The notes: generated by a model not told the origin, from the letters alone. DNA of 64,000 bases from Occallatibacter riparius (GCF_025264625.1 NZ_CP093313.1:6076001-6140000), one strand, 5' to 3'. Counted from the first letter of the stretch, positions 1 through 8,575 are shown. Program-made: numbers and translations.

Positions 1-214
1 CGCTCCACACAACCGACGGGCCGGCCCAATCGGCGCGTTTGCGGGCCACGTTGCGATTGAAGACGTGCGTCAGTTGCAGGCCCTCGGGCTTACATTCGGC
101 CACGATGCGCGCTACGGAACTGCCCACCGTACCGAATCCGAAGATGGCGATACGCAGCGGGCGGAGTCCGCGGGACTCCAGCGCGGGGTCTGACTGAACC
201 ATTCCTTGAGACAC
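1..214 (-). CDS. hom: Homoserine dehydrogenase, N-terminal fragment (cut by window start)
   Basis: Partial gene; only the first ~71 residues are inside the window. The product would reduce aspartate semialdehyde to homoserine with NAD(P)H in the threonine/methionine branch of the aspartate pathway. The visible part holds the Rossmann nucleotide-binding motif IAIFGFGTVGSSVARIV followed by a second strand (LTHVFNRN), the usual start of the homoserine dehydrogenase NAD domain. I chose the GTG at 214 because AGGGAG lies just upstream; an in-frame ATG at 202 is the alternative. It diverges from the small exported protein gene at 317. Another GFGxVG dehydrogenase cannot be excluded from this fragment alone. 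Confidence 0.75.
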   Translation of the reverse strand, partial: MSQGMVQSDPALESRGLRPLRIAIFGFGTVGSSVARIVAECKPEGLQLTHVFNRNVARKRADWAGPSVVWS

Positions 215-316
215 AGGCACTCCCTTGATCGAACGCGGTTGAAAAGCGGTGATGTGCCGATGATACCTGAGTCGTCAAGGCCAAGGCAGGCGCTTTCGTT
301 GTAGGATCAAGGGAAG

Positions 317-670
317 ATGCGGCGTTTTGTATCCATCGTGATCCTCCTGTTGTGCAGCCTGGGGCCGCTGAACGCCCTGCTGCCGGGCAGCGAGGAGTCG
401 CAGTTGCCGGCGTGCTGCCGGCGGCATGGAATGCATCACTGCATGATGGCGCTGGCCGAGCAGGCCGGTAACGGGCACGTGGTTTCTGCACCCTCGCGCT
501 GCCCGCAGTATCATCGCGGCTCTGTGGCAAGGGTCGGGGTGTACACGCCTTCGACCGGCATTGGAGTTGCGCAGCCGATCGAAAGCGCCGGGATACCTGC
601 TGAGTCTCAGACTGTTACGCTGCGGCGTGCCTGGACCGAGGGCAATCGCGGACCTCCCACTCTCCTCTAA
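317..670 (+). CDS. Small exported Cys/His-rich protein, unknown function
   Basis: A 117-residue protein with a signal peptide (MRRFVSIVILLLCSLGPLNA) and a short mature chain. At residues 33-43 is a compact cluster, CCRRHGMHHCMM, that looks like a soft-metal (copper-type) binding site, with one more Cys at residue 63. The rest is low in predicted structure and ends in a Gly/Pro-rich tail. It lies 92 nt upstream of a TonB-dependent receptor gene on the same strand, so a joint role in metal or metallophore handling outside the cytoplasm is plausible. That role is inferred from residue composition and position; I cannot place the protein in a named family. Confidence 0.65.
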   Translation: MRRFVSIVILLLCSLGPLNALLPGSEESQLPACCRRHGMHHCMMALAEQAGNGHVVSAPSRCPQYHRGSVARVGVYTPSTGIGVAQPIESAGIPAESQTVTLRRAWTEGNRGPPTLL

Positions 671-762
671 TCCTCCGTCACTTCCCCTTTGAGAATGCTT
701 TTTCGACGCGGTGGCGTGATGCTGCGCGCGTTTTCGCTTTCATCAGTGAGGTCGGGTTCCAG

Positions 763-3063
763 GTGAAACGTCTTCCCCTTGTTCTTATCTTTATCTTTTG
801 TCTGCTGCTGGCAGCGGGATCGCCGGCGTTCGCTACGGTGTTCGCTACGATCAACGGCATCGTTCACGATCCGCAGCACAGGCCTGTTGCGGGCGCTGCT
901 GTTGCGCTGAAAGCGTCCGAATCTGATTTCAATTTGTCAGCTGTCACGGGGTCCGATGGCGGCTTTGTGTTCGCAAACGTGCCGATTGGAACCTACCAGT
1001 TGGAAGTGACGGCTGCGGGATTCGCGACCGTCTCACAGAGGATTATGGTGGCGTCGGGGACCAACCCCGTTGTGCACATTCCGCTGGAGGTGGAAGGTTC
1101 CACGCAGACGGTGGAGGTGCATGCGTCGGACTCGATTGCGACTGACACCGTGACTCCGACGACGCTTATTTCGCGGGAGCAGATCGAGACGACGCCGGGG
1201 GCAGGACGCACGCTCGGCATGCAGATGATTACGGATTACGTGCCGGGCTCGTATATGACGCACGACATGCTGCACATCCGCGGGGGACACCAGACGAGCT
1301 GGCTGATCGACGGCATTTCGATTCCGAACACGAAGATTGCTTCGAATCTGGGGCCTCAGATCGATCCCAAGGATATCGATCAGCTTGAGGTGCAACGCGG
1401 CAGCTATGCGGCGGACGTGGGCGATCGCACGTACGGCGTGTTTGACGTGCTGCCGCGTAACGGATTCGAGTTCGATCATCAGGGCGAGCTTCTGCTGACC
1501 GGCGGCAACTTCAAGACGGGCGAGGCGCAACTTTCGTTCGGCGATCACAGCGCGAAGACCGCCTGGTACGCCAGCGCGACCGGATCGCGGTCTGATTATG
1601 GGCTGCAGACGCCGGTGCCCGAAGTGCTGCATGACGCGACCAACTCCGGCAGCGGATTCCTTACGCTGATTCGGAACCAGACGAGCAGCGATCAGCTTCG
1701 GCTCACAGCACAGTATCGGCAGGACTTCTTCCAGGTGCCGTACGATCCGAATCCCGACGACTGGCAGCAGACGGGCTATTACTCCTCTTATGGGCTGCGG
1801 GATGTGCAGAAGGAGCGCGACTCGTTCGTGATCGCTAACTGGGTGCACACGCTCTCGTCGAAGGCGCTGTTTGAGGTGGCTCCGTTCTGGCACTTCAACC
1901 AGGCAAATTACGACTCGGAGGCGACGGATCTTCCGGTGGCAACGACGTGGCATCAGCAGTCGAACTACGCCGGCGCGCAGGCGGATGTGCGTGTGAATGC
2001 GGGGCCGAACAATTTCTCCGGCGGACTGTATTCTTTCGCGCAGTGGGAGAACGATTTGTATGGGCTGAAGGTGAACGATGGGTCAGGTGCGAGCGAGCCG
2101 AATACGCCGGCGAGCACCACGGCCGGCATTGTTGAATTGCATGCTTCCGATCATTTGCACATTGGGAAATATGTGACGCTGCTGGGCGGGCTGCGCGTGT
2201 CCAACTACCATGCGGGGCTGGATGAGAATGCGGTGTATCCGCGGGTTGGGGCAACGGTGGAGATTCCGCATCTGCACTGGGTCTTGCGCGGGTTCTACGG
2301 GCGATTCTTTCAGCCTGCGCCGGTCCTGACGGTTTCGAGTTCGATGCTCAATTACGTGCAGGGCCAGCCCGATGGGGCCAACACGTTTGTGCCGGTGCCG
2401 TCAGAGCGCGATGAGGAGCACCAGTTCGGCGTCCTGATTCCGTGGCACGGCTGGTCGCTCGATGTGGACACATTCCACAACCGCATCAACAACTTTCTGG
2501 ATCACGCCAGCCTGGGTGAGTCGAACCTGTACTTCCCTATCTCTGTCGACGGAGCGCTGGTGCGCGCGTGGGAGATGGCGCTGCGCTCGCCGCAGATCGC
2601 GCACCGCGGGCAGTTTCACCTTGCCTACTCTAACCAGATCGCCGAGCAGCGCGGTCCTGTTACTGGCGGATACACTTGCACGCTGCCCAACGATCCCGCC
2701 TGCAGTGATGGGCCGGATTACGAGCCTGTGGATCACGACCAGAGGCACACACTGAACACGGGCATCAATCTTGCGCTGCCCGCGCGCACGTGGTTCGCTT
2801 CGAATGTGTATTACGGGTCGGGGTTTGTGAACGGGCTGGCCGGGTCAGGCGTGGGACCTTACCAGGGCGCGTATCTGCCGGCGCATACGACGTTCGATGT
2901 TTCGGGTGGATGGAATGTGGGCGAGAACTGGAAGCTGTCGGCAAGCATGATGAACGTGACGAACCATCGCGTGCTGCTGGATAACTCGGTGACGGTGGGT
3001 GGGTTTCATTACAACGATCCGCGGATGGTGACGGGAGAGGTGAGGTACAGGTTTAGGTTCTGA
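763..3063 (+). CDS. TonB-dependent receptor with N-terminal carboxypeptidase-like domain
   Basis: A 766-residue outer-membrane receptor for energised uptake of an unknown ligand. Order of parts: signal peptide ending in SPAFA (about 1-25); a carboxypeptidase-regulatory-like beta sandwich (about 28-115, with GTYQLEVTAAGF); a plug domain (about 125-235, with LHIRGGHQTSWLIDG and IDQLEVQRGSYAADVG); then a beta-barrel rich in aromatic strand ends, closing with RYRFRF, the normal terminal-strand signature. The GTG at 763 is the start used here, with a GAGG upstream. It follows the Cys/His-rich exported protein gene, which hints at metal-related cargo. The barrel is longer than in simple siderophore receptors but shorter than in the ~1100-residue Oar-like proteins. 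Confidence 0.9.
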   Translation: MKRLPLVLIFIFCLLLAAGSPAFATVFATINGIVHDPQHRPVAGAAVALKASESDFNLSAVTGSDGGFVFANVPIGTYQLEVTAAGFATVSQRIMVASGTNPVVHIPLEVEGSTQTVEVHASDSIATDTVTPTTLISREQIETTPGAGRTLGMQMITDYVPGSYMTHDMLHIRGGHQTSWLIDGISIPNTKIASNLGPQIDPKDIDQLEVQRGSYAADVGDRTYGVFDVLPRNGFEFDHQGELLLTGGNFKTGEAQLSFGDHSAKTAWYASATGSRSDYGLQTPVPEVLHDATNSGSGFLTLIRNQTSSDQLRLTAQYRQDFFQVPYDPNPDDWQQTGYYSSYGLRDVQKERDSFVIANWVHTLSSKALFEVAPFWHFNQANYDSEATDLPVATTWHQQSNYAGAQADVRVNAGPNNFSGGLYSFAQWENDLYGLKVNDGSGASEPNTPASTTAGIVELHASDHLHIGKYVTLLGGLRVSNYHAGLDENAVYPRVGATVEIPHLHWVLRGFYGRFFQPAPVLTVSSSMLNYVQGQPDGANTFVPVPSERDEEHQFGVLIPWHGWSLDVDTFHNRINNFLDHASLGESNLYFPISVDGALVRAWEMALRSPQIAHRGQFHLAYSNQIAEQRGPVTGGYTCTLPNDPACSDGPDYEPVDHDQRHTLNTGINLALPARTWFASNVYYGSGFVNGLAGSGVGPYQGAYLPAHTTFDVSGGWNVGENWKLSASMMNVTNHRVLLDNSVTVGGFHYNDPRMVTGEVRYRFRF

Positions 3064-3111
3064 GGGGGCAAGGAAAGACTAAGGATGCACGGATGGCGGC
3101 CCTTGACGCGA

Positions 3112-3567
3112 TTACGATTTCGGACCGTCTTCATTCCAGAGGAACAGCGGCGGCGTAAGCACCAGATCTTTCAATTTCGATCCGCAATTCAGGAATTCAT
3201 TGATCACATGGAATTCGCCACTGCGCAGAGCAATCGTATGCACCATCTCCGCGCGCTCCGCAGTTCGAAGCCAAGTGCGCGCAAGTTCAGCACATGCGAT
3301 GAAGACGCTCTCCTTCTTCAGCAATCCTCTGATCCGCGTATCCTGTTCGCGCCCACGTTCAAAGAACTCCGAGAACGTAACGCCAGAATCCCTAAGCCAC
3401 GCTCGGGTACACGCTATTGGAAGGAATTCGACTATGCGCGCTGCAGTATCCCGGCCGAACTCCTCCGATACCAACCGCTGAAAGAGCACGACGTCGTCTT
3501 CCTCTGGGTGTTGAAGAATGATGTGAGCGGCTCGCTCTACCGAACGGCGAATAGTCCTATTCCACAT
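3112..3567 (-). CDS. Hypothetical protein coupled to the sirtuin gene
   Basis: A 151-residue soluble, mostly helical, charged protein with no signal peptide and no motif I recognise. Its ATG overlaps the last codons of the upstream cobB gene by 11 nt, so the two are probably translationally coupled and co-transcribed. The protein has three Cys and a balanced acidic/basic composition typical of a cytosolic protein. A plus-strand ORF over the same bases (3085-3585) is of similar length; the minus frame is preferred for its coupling to cobB and its more protein-like composition. It may be a partner or substrate of the deacylase, but nothing in the sequence proves that. Confidence 0.6.
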   Translation of the reverse strand: MWNRTIRRSVERAAHIILQHPEEDDVVLFQRLVSEEFGRDTAARIVEFLPIACTRAWLRDSGVTFSEFFERGREQDTRIRGLLKKESVFIACAELARTWLRTAERAEMVHTIALRSGEFHVINEFLNCGSKLKDLVLTPPLFLWNEDGPKS

Positions 3568-4273
3568 GGAACAATCCCGGCATGACTTCGCCCGCCTTGC
3601 CCTCGACGATTGTCGTGAAGGCCTGCGCGTTCAGCGGGCGCTCGGGGCCGATGTAGATGGTGCGCGCGCCGTTGTGGCGAGCCCAGTTGACGAAGTTGGC
3701 TGCGGGATAGACGGAACCTGAGGTGCCGATGACGACCATCACTGTCGCGCGGTCGATCTCGCGCTGGATGCGGTCCATCTCGAGAGGGATCTCGCCAAAG
3801 AAGACGATGTGGGGGCGGAGTCGCGCGCCGCAAGCGCAGCGCGGAACTTCGTCGAGACTTTTGTAGACGGCGGTGTCGGGGACGGGAGGGCGGCCGCAGT
3901 CGTCCTCGCAGCGCGACTTGGCCAGCTCTCCATGCATATGGACCAGACGCTGCGAACCGGCGCGCTCGTGCAGGTCGTCTACATTCTGCGTGCAGAGAAA
4001 GAATCGGTCGCCGAGCTTCGCTTCAAGCTGAGCCAGCGCCACGTGCGCCGGATTTGGGTTCGCCGTTGAACCCTGCGCACGGCGCTGCGAATAGAACTCC
4101 CAAACCAGCGCGGGATTCTCCGAGAGCGCCTCGGGCGTGCAGACATCCTCAACGCGGTGCCCGGCCCAGAGTCCGTCCGAAGCGCGAAACGTAGGCAGGC
4201 CGCTCTCGGCGGAGATGCCGGCGCCGGTGAGGACGAATACGTGGTCAGTGGGAGAGAGGGAGATGGAGGACAT
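3557..4273 (-). CDS. cobB: NAD-dependent protein deacylase, sirtuin (Sir2/CobB)
   Basis: A 238-residue NAD-dependent lysine deacylase. Visible motifs are GAGISAESGLPTFR (residues 17-30, NAD binding), TQNVDDLHERAGS (95-107), the catalytic-His motif HMHGEL (His114), and the zinc ligands Cys122, Cys126, Cys146 and Cys148. FYSQRR (60-65) supplies the Tyr and Arg that mark class III sirtuins and favour succinyl/malonyl groups in CobB and SIRT5. The second zinc pair is spaced CxC rather than the usual CxxC, a small oddity. The gene overlaps the downstream 151-residue unknown gene. Length is normal for a core-only bacterial sirtuin. Confidence 0.92.
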   Translation of the reverse strand: MSSISLSPTDHVFVLTGAGISAESGLPTFRASDGLWAGHRVEDVCTPEALSENPALVWEFYSQRRAQGSTANPNPAHVALAQLEAKLGDRFFLCTQNVDDLHERAGSQRLVHMHGELAKSRCEDDCGRPPVPDTAVYKSLDEVPRCACGARLRPHIVFFGEIPLEMDRIQREIDRATVMVVIGTSGSVYPAANFVNWARHNGARTIYIGPERPLNAQAFTTIVEGKAGEVMPGLFHVE

Positions 4274-4282
4274 GTTGGAGCC

Positions 4283-4360
4283 TGCAGCCGGTAGCTCGGA
4301 GCCGGTAGCTCGTCGGTTGCACAGATGAAGCTGCGGCTACCGGCTGCGAGCTACCGGCAG
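4283..4360. repeat. Intergenic tandem-plus-inverted repeat, element A
   Basis: Two direct copies of gccggtagctcg (4287-4298 and 4301-4312) are followed after about 23 nt by inverted copies (gctaccggc at 4336-4344, cgagctaccggc at 4347-4358). The whole can fold into a long hairpin with alternative pairings. It fills the gap between the end of the quinone oxidoreductase gene and the start of cobB. There is no T-tract, so it is not a standard terminator. Confidence 0.8.
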
Positions 4361-4364
4361 TCGT

Positions 4365-5339
4365 TCACGGTTCGAGCAGGATCTTGCCCGTCGTGCGGCG
4401 ATTCTCCATGTCGGACTGCGCCTGGCCCGCTTCTGTCAGTGGATACATGTGCTCCATGCGCAGCTTGAGGTCGCCGGACTTGACCCAGTTGAGAACGTCG
4501 CCGGCGCGCTTCTCCAATTCGTCGCGCGTTGAGATGTAGTGCCAAAGCGTAGGCCGCGTGAGGAAGAGCGAACCTTTGCCGCTGAGCTGGATGAGATCGA
4601 AGGGCGGCACCGCGCCGCTCGACCCGCCGAACAGCGCCATCAAGCCACGCGGCCGGAGGCAGTTCAGGCTGCCATCGAACGTCGTCTTGCCCACGGAGTC
4701 ATAGACCACGTCCACGCCCTTGTTGTTTGTCAGGCGCTTCACTTCGGCGACGAAATCCTGCTGCGAATAGACGATGACGTCGCTGGCGCCGGCTTCGCGC
4801 GAGAGTTCCGCCTTCTCCTCCGTGGAGACCGTGGTGATGACGCGTGCGCCGATCTTTGCGGCCATCTGGGTGAGCAACAGGCCGACACCTCCGGCTCCTG
4901 CGTGGATGAGGCACGTCTCGCCGGACTTCAGCGGCCAAGTCGAATAGGCGAGATAGTGCGCGGTCATGCCTTGCAACATCGCGGCGGCGGCCTGCTCGGG
5001 CGTCACGCCGTCTGGCACCTTGATGAGCTGCGCTGCCGGAACCAAAGCGTATTCGGCGTAGCTGCCCAGCACGCCGACGGCAGCCACCGTGTCGCCGGGC
5101 TTGAAGCCGCAGCCGTTGACGCCGGGGCCGCACTCCTCCACGGTGCCCGCCGCTTCACTGCCCGGAGTCATGGGCAGGGTCGCCTTGTACTGGCCTTTGC
5201 GGAAGTAGATTTCGATGAAGTTCATCCCGACGGACTCGACGCGGATCAGCACCTGTCCGGGCCCGGGCACGGGGATGGGAAGATCAACCAGCTGGAGGAC
5301 TTCGGGCCCTCCCGTTTCACGAATCTGGATGGCTTTCAT
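4365..5339 (-). CDS. Zinc-independent quinone oxidoreductase (MDR family)
   Basis: A 324-residue NADPH:quinone reductase-like enzyme of the medium-chain dehydrogenase superfamily. The N-terminus (MKAIQIRETGGPEVLQL) and GroES-like half are typical of the QOR branch. AGAGGVGLLLTQMA is the cofactor Rossmann motif, and the catalytic-zinc ligands of alcohol dehydrogenases are absent. NYIE-type residues appear as MNFIEIYFRKGQYK. The reading frame opens 57 nt earlier, but the ATG at 5339 matches the family N-terminus; no clear Shine-Dalgarno is visible. It probably reduces quinones or enones in the cytosol. It is flanked on both sides by unusual repeat elements. Confidence 0.88.
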   Translation of the reverse strand: MKAIQIRETGGPEVLQLVDLPIPVPGPGQVLIRVESVGMNFIEIYFRKGQYKATLPMTPGSEAAGTVEECGPGVNGCGFKPGDTVAAVGVLGSYAEYALVPAAQLIKVPDGVTPEQAAAAMLQGMTAHYLAYSTWPLKSGETCLIHAGAGGVGLLLTQMAAKIGARVITTVSTEEKAELSREAGASDVIVYSQQDFVAEVKRLTNNKGVDVVYDSVGKTTFDGSLNCLRPRGLMALFGGSSGAVPPFDLIQLSGKGSLFLTRPTLWHYISTRDELEKRAGDVLNWVKSGDLKLRMEHMYPLTEAGQAQSDMENRRTTGKILLEP

Positions 5340-5363
5340 AACACGGCAAGGATAACGCACAAA

Positions 5364-5516
5364 ACAGGGACAAAGGGACAGAGGGACAAGGGACAAAAGG
5401 ACAAAGCGAAAGAACGGCAGAGTGGCGAAGGCAGAAACAGAAAGGCCCGCTCAGAATTCCGAGCGGGCCTTGTTTTCTGATCCCTGTTGCCTGTCCCTTG
5501 CTTCTTAGTCCCTGTC
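5364..5516. repeat. Intergenic tandem-plus-inverted repeat, element B
   Basis: A left array of 6-8 nt units built on gggaca (5364-5406) is mirrored by a right array of the complement (tgtccc, tccctg; 5481-5516), with a separate hairpin terminator between them. The right array runs into the last codons of the glycosyltransferase gene and encodes its final SDRD. Same architecture as elements A and C but a different unit sequence. Confidence 0.75.
5444..5469 (-). terminator. Rho-independent terminator after the glycosyltransferase gene
   Basis: A 9-bp perfect stem, ggcccgctc / gagcgggcc, with an 8-nt loop containing gaattc-like sequence. On the minus strand it is followed by TTTCTGTTTCTG; on the plus strand by TTGTTTTCTG, so it could act in both directions. 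It sits inside repeat element B. Confidence 0.8.
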
Positions 5517-6497
5517 GCTGAGGATGCTGGGCTCTTCGGGGGCGCGGAGCCGCACCAGGCGGTCGATCGCGTAGGGCGTGTTGTGCTGCGAGCTGTAGTA
5601 GTGCCGCACCTGGAGTTCGCCCAGCAGTCCGAGCGCGAGAAGCTGGACGCCTGCGAGGATGAGCACGCCGGCGATAACGAACAGCGGCGCGTGCTGATCC
5701 ATGATGTTGGCGTGCGGATTGAAGATCTTCATGCCCAGCAGCGTGGCTGAAAAGATGGTGCCCAGCAGGATGCTGATGGCGCCGAACGAGCCGAAGAAGT
5801 GCAGCGGCCGGCTCATGTACTTGATCAGGAACCGGATGGTCAGCAGATCGAAGAACACGCGGAAGGTGCGGCCGATGCCGTAATGGCTCTTGCCGCGCAG
5901 GCGGTTCACGTTCTTGATCGGAATCTCGCAGATCGACGCGCCGTACCAGGCGGCCAGCGCCGGGATGAACCGGTGCATTTCGCCGTAGAGCGGGATGTTG
6001 TGGATGACCTCGCGGCGATATGCCTTGAAGGTGGTGCCGAAGTCGTGAATGTCGACGCCCGAAAGCTTGGCCATTAGCCAGTTGGCGATCTTTGAAGGGA
6101 TGCGGCGCATGACGAAGTTGTCAATGCGCTTCTCGCGCCAGCCGGAGACGACGTCGTAGCCCTCCTCGAGCTTTTCGAGGAAGTTGGGGATCTCGTCGGG
6201 ATCGTGCTGCAAGTCGCCGTCCATGGAGAGGATGAACTCGCCCGAAGCGTGGTCGAATCCGGCGGCAAGGCCGGCAGTCTGGCCGAAGTTGCGGCGCAGC
6301 TTGACAACCAGGACCCGGCTGTCGACCGCGGCAATCTCTTCAAGAAGCTTGTAGGTGCGGTCGCTGGAGCCGTCGTCCACAAAGACGAGCTCGAAGGAGT
6401 CGCCAACCTGCTCCATCACCTGCTTGAGGCGATCGTAAAGCGCGGTGACGTTCTCTTCTTCGTTGTGGAAGGGCACTACGATGGAATACTTCGGCAT
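5505..6497 (-). CDS. Polyprenol-phosphate glycosyltransferase, GT2 family with two membrane segments
   Basis: A 330-residue GT-A enzyme of the dolichol-phosphate mannosyltransferase / GtrB / ArnC type, which moves a sugar from a nucleotide donor to a polyprenyl phosphate at the inner membrane. It starts MPKYSIVVPFHNEEENV; FVDDGSSD and MDGDLQHDPDE are the donor and metal (DxD-like) motifs; two hydrophobic spans follow near residues 230-255 and 265-295. The frame opens further at a TTG (6527), but the ATG at 6497 fits the family. The closing SDRD is encoded inside repeat element B. Substrate cannot be read from sequence; a role in O-antigen or lipid A modification is possible. Confidence 0.88.
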   Translation of the reverse strand: MPKYSIVVPFHNEEENVTALYDRLKQVMEQVGDSFELVFVDDGSSDRTYKLLEEIAAVDSRVLVVKLRRNFGQTAGLAAGFDHASGEFILSMDGDLQHDPDEIPNFLEKLEEGYDVVSGWREKRIDNFVMRRIPSKIANWLMAKLSGVDIHDFGTTFKAYRREVIHNIPLYGEMHRFIPALAAWYGASICEIPIKNVNRLRGKSHYGIGRTFRVFFDLLTIRFLIKYMSRPLHFFGSFGAISILLGTIFSATLLGMKIFNPHANIMDQHAPLFVIAGVLILAGVQLLALGLLGELQVRHYYSSQHNTPYAIDRLVRLRAPEEPSILSDRD

Positions 6498-6582
6498 ATC
6501 AATAGTATAGACGCGCGTCAAATTCAAAGGATTTACCGAAATTTAGAGGGAGAAGGGCCGGTTGGCACCGGCCGCGGGAGAT

Positions 6583-6903
6583 TTAGCCTTGCAGTTCGTC
6601 GAGCATCGCTTGCATCTCACTCAGAGCATGGCGGTTGCCGGTCCGGGCGGCGCAACTGATGCCGTCCTTGAGTCGGGCAATGGCTTCGTGGGTACGCCCC
6701 GCCTTTGAGAGCGTCTGGGCCGCCATGAAGTAGCCGGCTGTGTAGTCGGGGTCCTTCTGGAGCAGTTGATCGAACTCGGCCATGGCCGCGTCCGTTTCGC
6801 CGCGATTGGCCAACTCCACGGCTATTCCGTAGCGCGCGAAGCTGTTCTTGGGATCCAGGGCAAGAATCTCTTTTAGACCTGCAATTTTGTCCATAGTGCT
6901 CAT
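6583..6903 (-). CDS. Small TPR protein
   Basis: A 106-residue protein built of about two and a half tetratricopeptide repeats (ALDPKNSFARYGIAVELANRG; KDPDYTAGYFMAAQTLSKAG), with no signal peptide or membrane segment. TPR solenoids bind peptides or partner proteins, so this is likely a small cytosolic adaptor. It lies upstream of the glycosyltransferase gene on the same strand, with an 85-nt gap, and diverges from the thioesterase gene. Its partner is unknown. Confidence 0.75.
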   Translation of the reverse strand: MSTMDKIAGLKEILALDPKNSFARYGIAVELANRGETDAAMAEFDQLLQKDPDYTAGYFMAAQTLSKAGRTHEAIARLKDGISCAARTGNRHALSEMQAMLDELQG

Positions 6904-7058
6904 TTAGAAAGCTCGGCCACCTGTGAGATTTGCGTTATAGAAGGGCGATTGCCGACACTGGAACTAAAGTGGCCCCGCTGATCGGCTCCCGTGGTTCCAT
7001 TGTAGCTGGACTGAGGGTTTCCGGGTTGGCCGCCGCTAAAGATTGGAGCCGGCACAAG

Positions 7059-7598
7059 ATGAGTTCGACGGAAAGCATTCCCACAATGGCGCGTAGCGTC
7101 GCCGAATCGCAGTCGGAGATGAACGAGATCGTTCTACCGAACGATGCCAATGTTCTTGGAAATCTGCTTGGCGGCCGGCTCATGCACTTCATCGATCTGG
7201 TTGGAGCCATGGCGGCCTATCGTCATTCGCGTACTCACGTGGTTACGGCGGCCATGGATCATATCGACTTCATCCAGCCGGTGCACGTGGGCGACCTGCT
7301 CACGCTCAAGTCGAGCGTGAACCGCGCGTTTTCCACATCGATGGAAGTGGGCGTGAAGGTGTGGGTGGAAAACACCCAGACACAGGTGATGCTGCACGTG
7401 GCGAGCGCCTATCTGGTGTTTGTAGCGGTGGATCAGAACGGACGGCGTGTGCGCGTGCCGGAACTGAAGCCCGTGACCGCCCACGAGGAGCGCCGGTGGC
7501 ATGATGCCCTGCTTCGCCGCGAACACCGCGAAAGCGAACATGCCCGACGGAAAGCGGCGAGGAAGGTATCGGCGGCCGCGGACCAGGCCGGCAGCTAG
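7059..7598 (+). CDS. Acyl-CoA thioesterase, hotdog fold (YciA-like)
   Basis: A 179-residue hotdog-fold thioesterase that hydrolyses acyl-CoA to free acid and CoA. The signature is NDANVLGNLLGGRLMHFID followed by AAYRHSRTHVVTAAMDHIDF and PVHVGDLLTLKS, as in cytosolic acyl-CoA hydrolases. The ATG at 7059 has GGAGCC 8 nt upstream and is preferred over an earlier opening at 6930. The C-terminal ~40 residues are very basic (HARRKAARK) and go beyond the fold. It precedes the Mrp ATPase gene on the same strand. Confidence 0.88.
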   Translation: MSSTESIPTMARSVAESQSEMNEIVLPNDANVLGNLLGGRLMHFIDLVGAMAAYRHSRTHVVTAAMDHIDFIQPVHVGDLLTLKSSVNRAFSTSMEVGVKVWVENTQTQVMLHVASAYLVFVAVDQNGRRVRVPELKPVTAHEERRWHDALLRREHRESEHARRKAARKVSAAADQAGS

Positions 7599-7738
7599 TC
7601 GCGCGATCGGGACGGAAGAGTCGCGCGGTCCTGTAGACTTTGAGTAGATCCTTTCGCGCAGTTTGCGCGGAGAGACGCTCGTCTCTGATCGATCGAATTC
7701 CCGCACGAAAGTGGAATTCCCAAAGGAGTACCAAGCTT

Positions 7739-8569
7739 ATGGCGCATGGACATGCCATGCCTCAGCCCGTGGCTTTGCCGGGCGTTTCCAAGATCATCGC
7801 AGTGGGTTCGGGCAAGGGCGGCGTGGGCAAAACCACCGTGGCCGTCAACCTCGCTATTGCTCTGTCGAAGCTGGGCCAGCGCGTTGGTCTGATCGATGCA
7901 GACATCTACGGGCCCAACGTGCCGCTGATGATGGGTTCGAGCCAGTCGCCCAAAGTGGGCGCCGGCAACATTATTGAGCCGAACGAGACGCACGGGCTCA
8001 AGACGATCTCCATCGGCTACATTTCGCCAGGCGACAAGCCGCTGGTGATGCGCGGCCCCATGCTGCACCAGATCATCCGCCAGTTTCTGCAGCAGGTGAA
8101 CTGGGGCGAGCTCGATTACCTCATCGTCGATCTGCCCCCGGGCACTGGCGACGTGGTGATCTCGCTTGTACAGACGGTTCCGCTCACCGGCGCGGTGGTT
8201 GTCTCGACGCCCAGCGACGTGAGCCTGCAGGACGCTCGCAAGGCTCTGGAGATGTTTGCGCAGGTCAACGTGGAAGTGCTCGGCATCGTCGAGAACATGA
8301 GCCACTTCACCTGCCCGCATTGCCATGAAGTGATCGACATCTTTTCGAAGGGCGGAGCGGAGAGGACGGCAAAGCAGTTCAACATTCCTTTCCTGGGATC
8401 GATTGAGCTGATCCCCGCCATTCGCGAAGGCGGCGACAAGGGTTTGCCGGTCGCGCTGGCTGGTCCCAAGAGCCCGCAGGCCACGGGGTTCTATGATGCT
8501 GCGCAGAAGTTGATGGAACGCGCCGAAGCCGCAGCAGCATCCGCCAGGGACGTGTTCGAAATCAGCTGA
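7739..8569 (+). CDS. mrp: Iron-sulfur cluster carrier ATPase, Mrp/ApbC (NBP35 family)
   Basis: A 276-residue P-loop ATPase that binds and delivers [4Fe-4S] clusters. It carries the deviant Walker A SGKGGVGKTT near residues 24-33, DLPPGTGDVVISLVQT as the Walker B/switch region, and the bridging-cluster motif FTCPHC near residue 192. It lacks the N-terminal DUF59 domain seen in many bacterial Mrp proteins. An upstream in-frame opening at 7640 is rejected because AAAGGAG lies just before the ATG at 7739. The GNAT gene follows within 7 nt. Confidence 0.93.
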   Translation: MAHGHAMPQPVALPGVSKIIAVGSGKGGVGKTTVAVNLAIALSKLGQRVGLIDADIYGPNVPLMMGSSQSPKVGAGNIIEPNETHGLKTISIGYISPGDKPLVMRGPMLHQIIRQFLQQVNWGELDYLIVDLPPGTGDVVISLVQTVPLTGAVVVSTPSDVSLQDARKALEMFAQVNVEVLGIVENMSHFTCPHCHEVIDIFSKGGAERTAKQFNIPFLGSIELIPAIREGGDKGLPVALAGPKSPQATGFYDAAQKLMERAEAAAASARDVFEIS

Positions 8570-8575
8570 GGACGC

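Noticed and set aside
3085..3585. Plus-strand ORF of 166 aa after the TonB receptor gene
   Set aside because: It is antisense to the 151-aa gene that overlaps cobB. The minus frame has more protein-like composition and translational coupling.
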